64,000 bases of DNA from Megaustenia siamemsis (taxonomy: Eukaryota; Mollusca; Gastropoda; Stylommatophora; Ariophantidae), in assembly GCA_032433765.1 (NCBI GenBank), contig JAVIAB010000008.1, positions 39,846,736 to 39,910,735 of the forward strand. Direction: 5' to 3'. The notes under the pieces were generated by a model. The model was not told where the DNA came from. It saw only the letters and a list, made by a program, of their open reading frames with translations, and did no database searches. Within the stretch, counting starts at the first letter, position 1. Every line of letters starts with the position of its first letter. The translations under genes and the position numbers were made by a program. Below, piece after piece: positions 12,131 through 23,499 of this stretch.

Positions 12131-12469
12131 ACCAAAGATACAATTATAAAGTGCAAGTTTTGCGCAATTTGTTAATAAGCAAACAAATAATAAGACGAAG
12201 ACGACGACGAAAAACTATTACATTTTCTGTTTTGCTGTGTGCTTTATTTGCAAACTTTAAATTACCACATTTCTACAAATATTTAATTCCTCTTTTCTTG
12301 TGACACATTGTTACGGTGGTGATGCTATTTCTGTGGTTTGTTTTTCCCGAACCATTGAACGTGTGACGACATCAAATCAAACTTACTTTTTTGTTCTACG
12401 TCATAATGGAGACCACGTGATGTAGATCGTGTGAAGTGTTGACAAGATTGTTCCTGTATTGGTATTAAC

Positions 12470-13044
12470 AGTACAGCATTTCTACATTAACAGTAAGTCC
12501 CAGGAGCATTGTTACATAACAATATGTTCATACAGCATTGTTACATTAGCAGTAAGTTTATTCAGCATTGCAACATTAGCAGTAAGTTTATTCAGCGTTG
12601 CAACATTAGCAATAAGTTCATTCAGCATTGTTACATTAGCAGTAAGTTTATTCAGCATTGTTACATTAGCAGTAAGTTTATTCAGCATTGTTACATTAGC
12701 AGTAAGTTTATTCAGCGTTGCAACATTAGGAGTAAGTTCATTCAGCATTGCTACATTAGCAGTAAGTTCATTCAGCATTGCATTGCTACATTAGCAGTAA
12801 GTTAATTCAGCATTTTTACATTAGCAATAAGTTCATTCAGCATTGTTACATTAGCAATAAGTTCATTCAGGATTGCATTGTTACATTAGCTAGCAGTAAG
12901 TTCATTCAGCATTGCATTGTTACATTATCAGTAAGTTCATTCAGCATTGCATTGTTACATTAGCAGTAAGTTCATTCAGCATTGTTACATTAGCAATAAG
13001 TTCATTCAGGATTGCAACATTAGCAGTACGTTCATTCAGCATTG
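12470..13044. repeat. Minisatellite, 30 bp unit, left part
   Basis: About 19 copies of a 30 bp unit with core acattagcagtaagtt and cattcagcattg; some copies are lengthened by an extra gcatt. The array continues at 13997-14180 and is split by a Merlin-type transposon. Each unit contains GTAAGT or ATAAGT on the plus strand. All-frame ORFs across it are repeat artefacts. Confidence 0.95.
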
Positions 13045-13996
13045 GGTAATTTCCTAGTTTGATCAGATATATTATTTCAGTTGGAAGAGTGATGTCCCCT
13101 AAAATATGTCTGCCAAAATACAGTGGTTCTACGCATTCTTGGCGTTGGGGTCATTGCGCTGGCATGTAATCATTTCGGAGTATCTGTTGATTGGGCGTTG
13201 GGTCCAGGGGTTAGGTTTAGCTTTAGTGTTAAATATTTATAAATATATTATATATTATTAAATTATTATATTATTATAATTATTATTATAAATATTATAT
13301 AAATATTATTATAAATTATTATATATTATAAAATTTGTTTTAGTGATAGATGGCTCTTTGTGAAAAATGATCCATCACGAACGGACTTTCCAAAACTGCA
13401 CCCCTGACATGACCACTGATAGCCATCTACTCCTCTGCTGTAGGCTACTAAACGCGCAGGCATATGACAAATGTTGCATAGACACGTATTTATTATTAGT
13501 CTACGCTTAGCTAACCACTGAATACACAATTTATTAGTGGCAATCTCGGGAATCAGAGTTAGTAAATTCCATCTATCCTCTGCAATGATGTCATGAAAAG
13601 TCATGATCTGCCCAACATTCACAACTTCAGTTGGGGCTCTAGGTCGCCCGGTCATTTTGCAAATACAGTAGTACCAAATTCAAGTAAGTGAACTCAGAAC
13701 TGCTTAGCTGGTTTTTAAATATTAGACAAACTAGCCTATATATATAGGCGGATAATTAGTAAGAAGAAGCATAAGAAAGGATAGGGGTTCAGCCAATTAT
13801 TAATTAACATCTCGATTTGGACGCAGACGCTGACCCGAACGCCACGCTGACCCAAACGCCAGTGTGAGTGACACATGCCAGCGTAATGACCCCAACGCCA
13901 AGAATGCGTAGAACCACTGTATTTTTGCAGTCATATTTTAGGGGACATCACTCTTCCAAACTGAAATAATATATCTGATCAAACTAGGAAATTACC
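13045..13996 (-). mobile_element. Merlin-type DNA transposon, internally deleted
   Basis: A 952 bp element with terminal inverted repeats of about 124 bp (13045-13167 and 13873-13996), beginning GGTAATTTCC and nearly identical to each other. It is flanked by the 8-bp duplication CAGCATTG (13037-13044 and 13997-14004). It interrupts a minisatellite, so the insertion is unambiguous. Eight-base duplications plus the encoded zinc-ribbon peptide fit the Merlin (IS1016/ISXO2-like) superfamily. An AT-rich filler at 13215-13345 sits where the catalytic domain should be. Confidence 0.85.
13326..13655 (-). pseudogene. Truncated Merlin/ISXO2-like transposase, N-terminal part
   Basis: A 109-codon ORF inside the inverted-repeat element. 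After about 50 residues (FHDIIAEDRWNLLTLIPE) comes a zinc-ribbon-like pattern with CNIC and, about 25 residues on, CQGC, separated by VDGYQW. Then come the family-typical SVRDGSFF and KSHLSLKQIL. These correspond to the N-terminal zinc-binding part of ISXO2-like DDE transposases. The DDE catalytic domain is missing because the frame stops at the AT-rich segment. The product cannot transpose DNA itself; mobility would need an intact relative elsewhere. Family naming rests on motif memory plus the 8-bp duplication. Confidence 0.75.
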
Positions 13997-14180
13997 CAGC
14001 ATTGTTACATTATCAGTAAGTTCATTCAGCATTGCATTGCTACATTAGCAGTAAGTTCATTCAACATTGCTACATTAGCAGTAAGTTCATTCAACATTGC
14101 TACATTAGCAGTAAGTTCATTCAGCATTGCTACATTAGCAGTAAGTTCATTCAGCATTGCTACATTAGCAGTAAGGTCCT
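13997..14180. repeat. Minisatellite, 30 bp unit, right part
   Basis: Continuation of the 12470-13044 array after the Merlin insertion: about six units with acattagcagtaagttc. The array ends at aaggtcctttctcg. Confidence 0.9.
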
Positions 14181-14235
14181 TTCTCGTGGTTTTCACCTTA
14201 TTACTAGCCTTCTTCTATCTTTCAACTTCCTGTGG

Positions 14236-14460
14236 AACATAGGTCATCAATAAACAGTTTCAACGCCGCCCTCTTTCTTGTCATTCTTTTAAGACCAATC
14301 CATGTCTTCCCCAGTCATCTTCATCTCTACTTCTATATGTCTTCTCCAAGAATATTTTAGTCTTCCTCTTTGTCTCTTCCTCTGGAGATTGTACAACAAG
14401 GCCTGTTCTTACTAGTGATTTGGCTATATCTTTAGCATAGAGCTTCAGTCAAGTGTCATT
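14236..14460 (-). pseudogene. Possible retrotransposon RT 3' coding fragment
   Basis: Read on the minus strand, the stretch encodes AKDIAKSLVRTGLVVQ, a charged linker (EEETKRKTKIFLEK) and DDWGRHGLVLKE. It resembles the basic end of a non-LTR reverse transcriptase. No catalytic motif is present and the family is not assigned. Confidence 0.35.
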
Positions 14461-14544
14461 TCTGCAGCCCGTCGTAGTGTGCTAAACCTACAGACAATAA
14501 GACCACGATTTGCAGTCTTGCAATTCTTACAATTCACTTCGTGA

Positions 14545-15912
14545 CAAAGTATTGTCTTCTGAAACTATTCTGTATTGTCTTCTGAAACTATTCTGTATTG
14601 TGTTCTGAAACTATTCTGTATTGTCTTCTGAAACTATTCTATATTGTCTTCTGAAACTATTCTGTATTGTCTTCTGAAACTATTCTGTATTGTCTTCTGA
14701 AACTATTCTATATTGTCTTCTGAAACTATTCTGTATTGTCTTCTGAAACTATTCTGTATTGTCTTCTGAAACTATTCTATATTGTCTTCTGAAACTATTC
14801 TGTATAGTCTTTTGAAACTATTCTGTATTGTTTTCTGAAATTATTCTGTATTGTCTTCTGAAACTATTCTGTATTGTCTTCTGAAACTATTCTGTATTGT
14901 GTTCTGAAACTATTCTGTATTGTCTTCTGAAACTATTCTGTATTGTCTTCTGAAACTATTCTATATTGTCTTCTGAAACTATTCTATGTTGTCTTCTGAA
15001 ACTATTCTGTATTGTCTTCTGAAACTATTCTATATTGTCTTCTGAAACTATTCTGTATTGTCTTCTGAAACTATTCTATATTGTCTTCTGAAACTATTCT
15101 GTATTGTCTTCTGAAACTATTCTATATTGTCTTCTGAAACTATTCTATGTTGTCTTCTGAAACTATTCTGTATTGTCTTCTGAAACTATTCTGTATTGTC
15201 TTCTGAAACTATTCTGTATTGTCTTCTGAAACTATTCTATATTGTCTTCTGAAACTATTTTGTATTGTCTTTTGAAACTATTCTGTTTTGTCTTTTGAAA
15301 CTATTCTGTATTGTCTTCTGAAACTATTCTGTATTGTGTTCTGAAACTATTCTGTATAGTCTTCTGAAACTGTTCTGTATTGTCTTCTGAAACTATTCTA
15401 TATTGTCTTCTGAAACTATTCTGTATTGTCTTCTGAAACTATTCTATATTGTCTTCTGAAACTATTCTGTATTGTCTTCTGAAACTATTCTATATTGTCT
15501 TCTGAAACTATTCTATGTTGTCTTCTGAAACTATTCTGTATTGTCTTCTGAAACTATTCTATATTGTCTTCTGAAACTATTCTGTATTGTCTTCTGAAAC
15601 TATTCTATATTGTCTTCTGAAACTATTTTGTATTGTCTTTTGAAACTATTCTGTTTTGTCTTTTGATACTATTCTGTATTGTCTTCTGAAACTATTCTGT
15701 ATTGTGTTCTGAAACTATTCTGTATAGTCTTCTGAAACTGTTCTGTATTGTCTTTTGAAACTATTCTGTATTGTCTTCTGAAACTATTCTGTATTGTCTT
15801 CTGAAACTATTCTGTATAGTCTTCTGAAACTATTTTGTATTGTCTTCTGAAACTATTCTGTATTGTCTTCTGAAACTATTCTGTATTGTCTTCTGAAACT
15901 GTTCTGAATAGA
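14545..15912. repeat. Minisatellite, 23 bp unit, about 58 copies
   Basis: Highly regular array with core tgtcttctgaaactattc. Point variants alternate (ctgta, ctata, ctatg) and larger blocks recur: the block around 14960-15130 resembles 15380-15550, implying segmental duplication inside the array. Confidence 0.97.
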
Positions 15913-16154
15913 AAGATCGTTGGTTTTTTTTGTGAAGCTGCATATTTTGCTGAAATTAGCATCGACATCTAAACTAACCAAATGGCAAGGGATTGCATTG
16001 AGTTGAAGACGGATATTTTGGGTCCAAACAAAAAATTAGGCGGCTTACCATAAACTAGTGATAGAAAGTGTCCATTTAACTGGTTAACGTTAATAAGACG
16101 AAAAATTAGTCGAGAAAGAAGTCGAAAAATATAAGAACTAAAGAAATACTTAAC

Positions 16155-16331
16155 TGAGTAGACCAAGAAGAAGTGCTTAATGTAGAAGAAAAAGAAATAC
16201 TTTATGAGAAAGAAGTAGAAGACGCAGTGTTCAATGAGGAAAAAGAGGGGAAGAAGAAGAGCTTAATGAGGTAGACGGAAGTACTTAACGAGGACGAAGA
16301 AGAATAAGTAGAATAAGATTAAGAAGTGCTT
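16155..16331. repeat. Degenerate purine-rich array, left part
   Basis: GAAGAAGTGCTTAA-like motifs recur irregularly every 30-50 bp with AGAAGAAGA runs. It resumes at 17400-17575 after a family D insertion. Confidence 0.65.
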
Positions 16332-17399
16332 CTATCTATCTATTGACCTTTCGAGCCGTAACCGGCCCATAGGGCGTAGACCAAGATACACCTTCTCCTA
16401 TATGAATTTTTGTTCTAGCAGTTTTCTTTTAAAGATATTTTATCAAATCTCGCCATCTGTCTCTGTTCTGTGCAAGCAGTTCTATCTCATTGAGGGAGCC
16501 GATTCCTGCTGCTCTTGCCTCTCTCATCAATGTTCTTCTCAGTGTCTCCCTGGGTCTTCCTCTTTTTCTTTTACCTGTTGTTTCCCATATGAGGGCTTGC
16601 TTTGCTATTCGATTATTATCTCTTCACATCACATGTCCAACGTATGACCATCGTCTTTTCTTTATTACTGAAGATATTAGTGGTTGATTGGCGATTTCTC
16701 TAATTTCCTCGTTTGTTTTGAATTCGTTCCATTCTATAACAAGTATTTTCCTTAGACATTTATTTTCGAATGCGTTCAACTTTGTTTCTATATCTCTTGT
16801 TGTTTTCCAGCTTTCACACGCATACGTAAGGGTTGATAGTACATTTGATTTGAATAGCCTAAGTTTTGTGTTTGTGCTAATGAGTTTTGATTTCCACAAC
16901 TTTTCAAGGCTTCTGAAAGACATTGCTGCTTTAGCCAGTCTGATTCTAATTTCTTTGCTCGTATCCCCTTCTCGATCAATGTGACTTCCAAGATAGATGA
17001 AGTGATCGATCTCTTCTACTGGTTTGTTTTCCATGTATATTTTGTCACTTGTTGGAATTAAACTTTTCATGACTTTAGTCTTTTCATGATTGACCTCAAG
17101 CCCAATTTTGCTGGCTATTGATGATAGTTCATTTGTGTTTTCCTGCATCGTTTTTATCTGATTGCTGATGAGAACTATGTCATCAGCAAAGTCCAGGTCC
17201 TCCAAATGGTCTCCTTGTATCCATTCGATGCCTTTATTACCAGTGCAGCATTTCTTCATTATGAAGTCCATAACAATTCCAAATAACAAGGGCGATAAAA
17301 TACATCCTTGTTTAACCCCAGTTTCTATTGGGAAACACTCGCTCAGTCCTTCCTCTGTTCGAACTGCACATGTGTAACCATCATACATGTCTTTGATAA
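16332..17399 (-). pseudogene. Family D non-LTR retrotransposon, RT fragment
   Basis: About 1.07 kb on the minus strand encoding one of the best-preserved RT stretches in the window. It contains ETGVKQGCILSPLLFG (motif B), LDFADDIVLIS (motif C, FADD), HFIYLGSHIDREGD, a TYACESW block and, after a shift near 16624, GKRKRGRPRETLRR. The plus-strand left end is a (TATC)n tail preceding gacctttcgagccg. It is 5'-truncated, so the endonuclease and motif A are missing. GTGCTT lies at both edges (16326-16331 and 17404-17409), but that hexamer is also part of the host repeat. Confidence 0.88.
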
Positions 17400-17575
17400 G
17401 AGAGTGCTTAGTAAGGCAAAAAAGAGGAAGAAGAGGAAAAAGTGCTTAATAAGGAAGAGGAAGAAGAGGAAGAAGTGCTTAACAAGAAAAAAGAAGACGT
17501 ACTTACGAGGAAGAAAAGAAGATTAAGAAGAAATGCATAATAAGGTGGAAGAAGATGTACTTAACGTTGAAGAAG
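17400..17575. repeat. Degenerate purine-rich array, right part
   Basis: Continuation of the 16155-16331 array (aggaagaagtgcttaacaag and relatives). Confidence 0.6.
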
Positions 17576-17699
17576 AAAACGACGTGCGTATTGCACATAT
17601 TTGTATATGATCATGAATGTCTCGAGGTGAAAGAGACAAACCTTCATATTTTAGAACGTGATGGGGCAACTGGTTGGTAAAGCTGTAGTTAGTAAACTT

Positions 17700-18365
17700 G
17701 TCCCTGGATGATTCCTACAGCGTCCGATTCCTCCCAATTCCTACCAATGTTCTATTCCTACGAAATTCCTACCACTATTCGATTCCTCCCAATTCCTACC
17801 AATGTTCTATTCCTACGAAATTCCTACCACTATTCGATTCCTCCCAATTCCTACCAGTGTTTGATTACTACCAATTCCTACCAGTATTCGATTTTCTACC
17901 AATTCCTACCAGTGTTTGATTACTACCAATTCCTACCAGTATTCGATTTTCAACCAATTCCTACCAGTGTTTAATTACTACCAATTCCTACCAGTATTCG
18001 ATTTTCTACCAATTCCTACCAGTGTTTAATTACTACCAATTCCTACCAGTATTCGATTTTCTACCAATTCCTACCAGTGTTTGATTACTACCAATTCCTA
18101 TCAGTATTCGATTCCTACAAATATCTTCCAGGGTACGATTTCCTACGAAATTCCTACCAGTGTTTAAATAATACAAATTCCTACCAGTGTTTAAATAATA
18201 CAAATTCCTACCAGTGTTTAAATAATACAAATTCCTACCAGTGTTTAAATAATACAAATTCCTACCAGTGTTACTATCAATTCCTACCACGATTCAACTC
18301 ACACAAATTTCTACCAGTGAACGATTCCTTCTAGTTTCTACGAGGGTTCGATTCCGACCAATTCA
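17700..18365. repeat. Minisatellite built on attcctaccagt modules
   Basis: Several successive sub-arrays share the word attcctacca. Two ~60 bp repeats with tatgaaattccta-like variants come first, then a ~48-49 bp unit alternating gtgtttgattac and gtattcgatttt, then a 29 bp unit with aaataatacaaattcct at 18165-18270. It grades into the 27 bp array to the right. Confidence 0.9.
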
Positions 18366-18374
18366 TACCAAGGT

Positions 18375-18918
18375 TTGTTTCATGCCAATTTCTACCAGGG
18401 TTCAATTATTACCAATTTCTACCAGGGTTCAATTACTACCAACTTCTACCAGGGTTCAATTACTACCAACTTCTACCAGGGTTCAATTACTACCAACTTC
18501 TACCAGGGTTCAATTACTACCAATTTCTACCAGGGTTCAATTACTACCAACTTCTACCAGGGTTCAATTACTACCAACTTCTACCAGGGTTCAATTACTA
18601 CCAACTTCTACCAGGGTTCAATTACTACCAATTTCTACCAGGGTTCAATTACTACCAACTTCTACCAGGGTTCAATTACTACCAATTTCTACCAAGGTTC
18701 AATTACTACCAACTTCTACCAGGGTTCATTTACTACCAACTTCTACCAGGGTTCAATTACTATCAATTTCTACCAGGGTTCAATTACTACCAACTTCTAC
18801 CAGGGTTCAATTACTATCAATTTCTACCAGGGTTCAATTACTACCAATTTCACCAGGGTTCAATTACTACCAATTTCTACCAGGGTTCAATTACTACCAA
18901 TTTCTACCAGGGTTCAAG
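18375..18918. repeat. Minisatellite, 27 bp unit, about 20 copies
   Basis: Very regular repeat with core ctaccagggttcaattac. Because 27 is divisible by three, open frames run through the whole array; they have no non-repeat coding context and are not treated as genes. Confidence 0.95.
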
Positions 18919-18921
18919 TAG

Positions 18922-19079
18922 AGATGTCTCTGTTCTGTGCAAGCAGCTCTATCTCAATGAAGGAGCCAATTCCTGCAGCTCTTGCCTCTCTCATCAATGT
19001 TCTTCTCAGTGTCTCTCTGGATCTTCCTCTTTTTCTCTTACCTGTTGTTTCCCACATGAGGGCTTGCTTTGCTATTCGA
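18922..19079 (-). pseudogene. Family D short internal fragment
   Basis: 158 bp of minus-strand family D matching 16460-16615 (SFIEIELLAQNR, RARAAGIG and GKRKRGRSRETLRR region). It is truncated on both sides between the 27 bp array and a family B fragment. Confidence 0.75.
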
Positions 19080-19290
19080 AGAGACACAATACCCTACTAA
19101 AAATCATGAAAGACAATGTATAACGTAGACGAGTCAGAGACAGACCTAGACTAAATTGGACTGAAAGCATTAATGAATGGATAGGAGAACCTATGATAAC
19201 ATGCACCATCAAGACTAGAGACAAAGTAAAATAACGCTCTATGGTTGCCAACCATCGATATGGAGACGGCACCCAATGAATGGTGTTCAC
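19080..19290 (+). pseudogene. Family B 3' end fragment
   Basis: Forward remnant with DTIPY, RDRPRLNWTE, ERWIGEP and the terminal GDGTQ-like ending before a weak tgaatgg tail. Multiple substitutions and stops. Confidence 0.6.
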
Positions 19291-19334
19291 TACTTAGCTC
19301 TGTTTAGCTGTCACAGGTTTAAGTTTGAACTTAC

Positions 19335-20510
19335 CTCAGCGTTAGCATGTATTTTATCACTCTGAACTCATTCACCTAGCATGTATTTTATCACTCTGAA
19401 CTCATTCACCTAGCATGTATTTTATCACTCTGAACTCATTCACCTAGCATGTATTTTATCACTTTGAACTCACTCACCTAGCATGTATTTTATCACTCTG
19501 AACTCATTCACCTAGCATGTATTTTATCACTCTGAACTCATTCACCTAGCATGTATTTTATCACTTTGAACTCACTCACCTAGCATGTATTTTATCACTC
19601 TAAACTCACCTAGCATGCATTTTATCACTCTGAACTCACCTAGCATGTATTTTATCATTTTGAACTCACCTAGCATGTATTTTATCAGTCTGAACTCACC
19701 TAGCATGTATTTTATCACTTTGAATTCACCTAGCATGTATTTTATCACTTTGAACTCACCTAGCATGTATTTTATCACTTTGAACTCACCTAGCATGTAT
19801 TTTATCGCTCTGAACTCACCTAGCATGTATTTTATCGCTCTGAGCTCACCTAGCATGTATTTTATCATTTTGAATTCACCTAGCATGTATTTTATCACTC
19901 TGAACTCACCTAGCATGTATTTTATCACTTTGAGCTCACCTAGCATGTATTTTATCACTCTGAACTCACCTAGCATGTATTTTATCGCTCTGAACTCACC
20001 TAGCATGTATTTTATCACTCTGAACTCATCTTGCATGTATTTTATCATTTTGAACTCACCTAGCATGTATTTTATCATTTTGAACTCACCTAGCATGTAT
20101 TTTATCACTTCGAACTCACCTAGCATGTATTTTATTACTTTGAACTCACCTAGCATGTATTTTATCACTTTGAACTCACCTAGCATATATTTTATCACTT
20201 CGAACTGACCTAGCATATATTTTATCACTTCGAACTGACCTAGCATATATTTTATCACTTTGAACTCACCTAGCATGTATTTTATCACTTTGAACTAACC
20301 TAGCATATATTTTATCACTTTGAACTCATCTAGCATATATTTTATCACTTTGAACAAACCTAGCATATATTTTATCACTTTGAACTAACCTAGCATATAT
20401 TTTATCACTTTGAACAAACCTAGCATATATTTTATCACTTTGAACTCACCTAGCATATATTATATCACTTTAAACTCCCCTAGCATGTATTTTATCACTT
20501 TCAACTTAAT
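19335..20510. repeat. Minisatellite, 34 then 30 bp unit, about 38 copies
   Basis: The first copies (19345-19600) are 34 bp with cattcacctagcatg. From about 19600 units are 30 bp (cacctagcatgtattttatc). Right-hand copies carry agcatatatttt instead of agcatgtatttt. The minus strand of most units contains the splice-donor-like TAGGTGAGTT. Confidence 0.96.
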
Positions 20511-20764
20511 CAGCGGGATTACAAGTTTAGCCGGCCTGGTGTCTACTCTCACGTTAGATGCTAAATTGCACAATCCAACTTTTCCGGTAGAAATAACTCA
20601 TCAACGAACGATCATGCATAATAAACGTAAATCATCAAGACAACGAGACGGCATGTAATGATTACAACCTCAACTAACAACACACTACAAATAATGATTC
20701 AAACCACGCCTATTTATGTTCTTATTTTCTTCTTCAAATATGTGCACTTCCCACGTCATATCCT

Positions 20765-20970
20765 CCCGCTTCTTCATCATCAAGTATCGTGCTTGTTAGC
20801 ATAGGTGATCATGTCTTTCCACAACTTTCGATCTCGACAGTTATTTATTATTTTTGTTGTTGACCTTCTTCCTAGCCATTCTCTTAAGCTGTCTGGTATC
20901 TTTTCTCTATCTCTTCGTCCCTCAGTTTTGCCAGTTCTTACAATATATTCCAGCTGTTCTCTTCTCATTC
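20765..20970 (-). pseudogene. Family C 3' end, left of a nested family D
   Basis: Minus-strand coding end: EQLEYIVRTGKTEGRR, DSLREWLGRRSTTK, NCRDRKLWKDM, then NKHDT and a catcatc tail at 20776. It joins family D sequence abruptly at about 20970 and continues beyond it at 22095. Confidence 0.8.
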
Positions 20971-22090
20971 TATCTATCTATTGAACTTTCGAGCCGTAGC
21001 CGGCCCATAGGGCGTAAGCCAAGATACACCTTCTCCTATCTGAATTTTTGTTCTAGCAGTTTTCTTTTAAAGATATTTTATCAAATCTCGCCATTTGTCT
21101 CTGTTCTGCGCAAGCAGCTCTATCTCATTGAAGGAGCCGAATCCTGCTGCTCTTGCCTCTCTCATCAATGTTCTTCTCAGTGTCTCCCTGGGTCTTCCTC
21201 TTTTTCTCTTACCTGTTGTTTCCCATACGAGGGCTTGCTTTGCTATTCGGTTATTATCTCTTCTCATCACATGTCCAACATATGACCATCGTCTTTTCTT
21301 TATTACTGAAGATATCAGTGGTTGATTGGCGATTTCTCTAATTTCTTCGTTTGTTTTGAATTCGTTCCACGCTATACCATGTATTTTCCTTAGGCATTTA
21401 TTTTCGAATGCGTTCAACTTTGTTTCTAAATCTCTTGTTGTTTTCCAGCTTTCACACGCATACGTAAGGGTTGATTCACATTTGATTTGAATAGCCTAAG
21501 TTTTGTGTTTGTGCTAATGAGTTTTGATTTCCACAACTTTTCAAGGCTTTTGAAAGACATTGCTGCTTTAGCTATTCTGATTCTAGTTTCTTTACTTGTA
21601 TCCCCTTCTCGATCAATGTGACTTCCAAGATAGATAAAGTGATCGATCTCATCTACTGGTTTGTTTTCCATGTATATTTATTCATCTGTTGGAATTAAGC
21701 TTTTCATGACTTTAGTCTTTTCATGATTGATCTCAAGCCCAATTTTGCTGGCTATTGATGATAGTTCATTTGTGTTTTCCTGCATCGTTTTTATCTGACT
21801 GCTGATGAGAACTATGTCATCAGCAAAGTCGAGGTCCTCCAAATGGTCTTCTTGCATCCATTCGATGCCTTTATTACCAGTGCAGCATTTCTTCATTATG
21901 AAGTCCATAACAATTCCAAATAACAAGGGCGATAAAATAGATCCTGGTTTAACCCCAGTTGCTATTGGGAAACATTCGCTCAGTCCTTCATCTGTTCGAA
22001 CTGCACATGTGTAACCATCATACATGTCTTTGATAATATTTATGATTTTTGATGGTAAGCCATATTGCTTCAGAATTTAATTAAATTCAA
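20971..22090 (-). mobile_element. Family D retrotransposon nested in family C
   Basis: About 1.1 kb minus-strand copy nearly collinear with 16332-17399: TGVKPGSILSPLLFG, LDFADDIVLISS, FIYLGSHIDREGD, LRKIHGIAWNEFKTN and GKRKRGRPRETLRR. The (TATC)n tail is at its left end (20970-20980). A frameshift or small deletion near 21470 removes the TYACESW block. The family C sequence around the junctions (ctcttctcatt and cacattacatgg) shows that D inserted into C, with CATT as a possible short duplication. Confidence 0.88.
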
Positions 22091-22094
22091 AATT

Positions 22095-22430
22095 CTTCAC
22101 ATTACATGGTCAACAATTATGATTGTTTCTTCCTAATATTGGAAATTAGCTCGCTCTGTGCTTTGATCTCTTTCAGAACATTTTTATTACTTTTCTTAGC
22201 TGTCTATGATATTCTCAACATTCTTCTGTAAAACCACATTTCTGCCTCCAGTGATTTTCTTGTCTGATGTCCTATTGTCCATGATTCACATCCATATGTT
22301 AAGACTGGCTCTACATACTATTTAAGAACTCTTTTTCTTGTTTCTATAGTCAAAAATGGATTGCACAGTATCTTCCTCATTTTTTGGAAAGCTGCTTTTA
22401 CCAGAGCCATTCTGCATCTCACCGCTGTTG
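22095..22430 (-). pseudogene. Family C RT region, right of the nested family D
   Basis: Continuation of family C on the minus strand through the RT C-terminal domain (ESWTIGHQTR-like block, VLTYGCESW region around 22280-22310 and RMALVKAAFQKM near 22400). At its upstream coding edge, the codons for GRCTTEVR become the 25 bp minisatellite that starts at 22425. Confidence 0.75.
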
Positions 22431-22945
22431 TACATCTACCATCTCACCTCTGTTGTACATCTACCATCTCACCTCTGTTGTACATCTACCATCTCACCTC
22501 TGTTGTACATCTACCATCTCACCTCTGTTGTACATCTACCATTTCACCTCTGTTGTACATCTACCATCTCACCTCTGTTGTACATCTACCATCTCACCTC
22601 TGTTGTACATCTACAATCTCACCTCTGTTGTACATCTACCATCTAACCTTGGTTGTACATCTACCATCTCACCTCTGTTGTACATCTACCATCTCACCTC
22701 TGTTGTACATCTACCATCTCACCTCTGTTGTACATCTACCAACTCACCTCTGTTGTACATCTACCATCTAACCTTTGTTGTACATCTACCATCTCACCTC
22801 TGTTGTACATCTACCATTTCACCTCTGTTGTACATCTACCATCTCACCTCTGTTGTACATCTACCATCTCACCTCTGTTGTACATCTACAATCTCACCTC
22901 TGTTGTACATCTACCATCTCACCTCTGTTGTACATCTACCATGTG
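22425..22945. repeat. Minisatellite, 25 bp unit, derived from an RT gene
   Basis: About 21 near-identical copies with core cacctctgttgtacatctac. On the minus strand a single unit reads GGTAGATGTACAACAGAGGT, which encodes GRCTTEV. This is the conserved stretch directly preceding RMALVKAAFQKM in the adjoining family C ORF, also seen in family A as GRCTTEIKSR. The array therefore grew from retrotransposon coding sequence. The unit is 25 bp, so the frame rotates and the array is not itself coding. Confidence 0.93.
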
Positions 22946-23239
22946 ATGTTAACAATATTCCCAGATTATAATAATAGATGTTAGAATAACAGAAATAAAC
23001 CCACGGTTCGATAGCGAATGAAACACATTATACCATCTGAGAGTAAATTCGTTCCCAGGTATGTTCATTAATTGACCTTCTTTAAAACTGTCTCCTTCAC
23101 TTTGCTGTGTACTCTCCTTACACTGGCCACAGAGCATATCGATCTTTTTACATGTTAAAGCAACGATTCTTGTACATATGTCCAGTATGGTATCCAGTGA
23201 AGTGCCAAGTCAAAGCAAGCTTCCAAAGACTAGACTATA

Positions 23240-23333
23240 ATGGACGCCACTAAACAAGCCACGTCGACTCCGCCTTCTACTACAGATATGCAGCAAACAA
23301 AACTGCGCCTCAAGCTGCCTCAACATGTGCAAG
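23240..23333 (+). other. Candidate coding exon with strong splice donor
   Basis: ATG at 23240 opens a non-repetitive frame of 31 codons (MDATKQATSTPPSTT, then KLRLKLPQHVQ). It ends at CAAG followed by GTGAGA at 23334, a good 5' splice site, leaving one base of the next codon. No acceptor is required if this is a first coding exon. The next phase-compatible acceptor I noticed is at 28238. No homology is recognised, and this may be chance. Confidence 0.3.
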
Positions 23334-23499
23334 GTGAGAGGGGATGTGAGGCGCTGAGAGAGGAGGGAGAGTGTTGTGGTGACAGAGATAATTTGAGTTC
23401 GAGAGGGAGGCATTGAGAAAAGAGGATATATATTGATAAAGATTAAGCGAGCTTTTTGAAAAAGGTAAGTAAAAAAAAGGTAAAAAAAAAAAAAAAAAA

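Noticed and set aside
10325..12960. Regular direct repeats that could suggest a CRISPR array
   Set aside because: Units are head-to-tail with no unique spacers, no cas genes are present, and the context is eukaryotic transposons.
18375..19100. 240-codon open frame of NFYQGSITT-like repeats
   Set aside because: Consequence of a 27 bp unit; it runs on into an antisense family D fragment.
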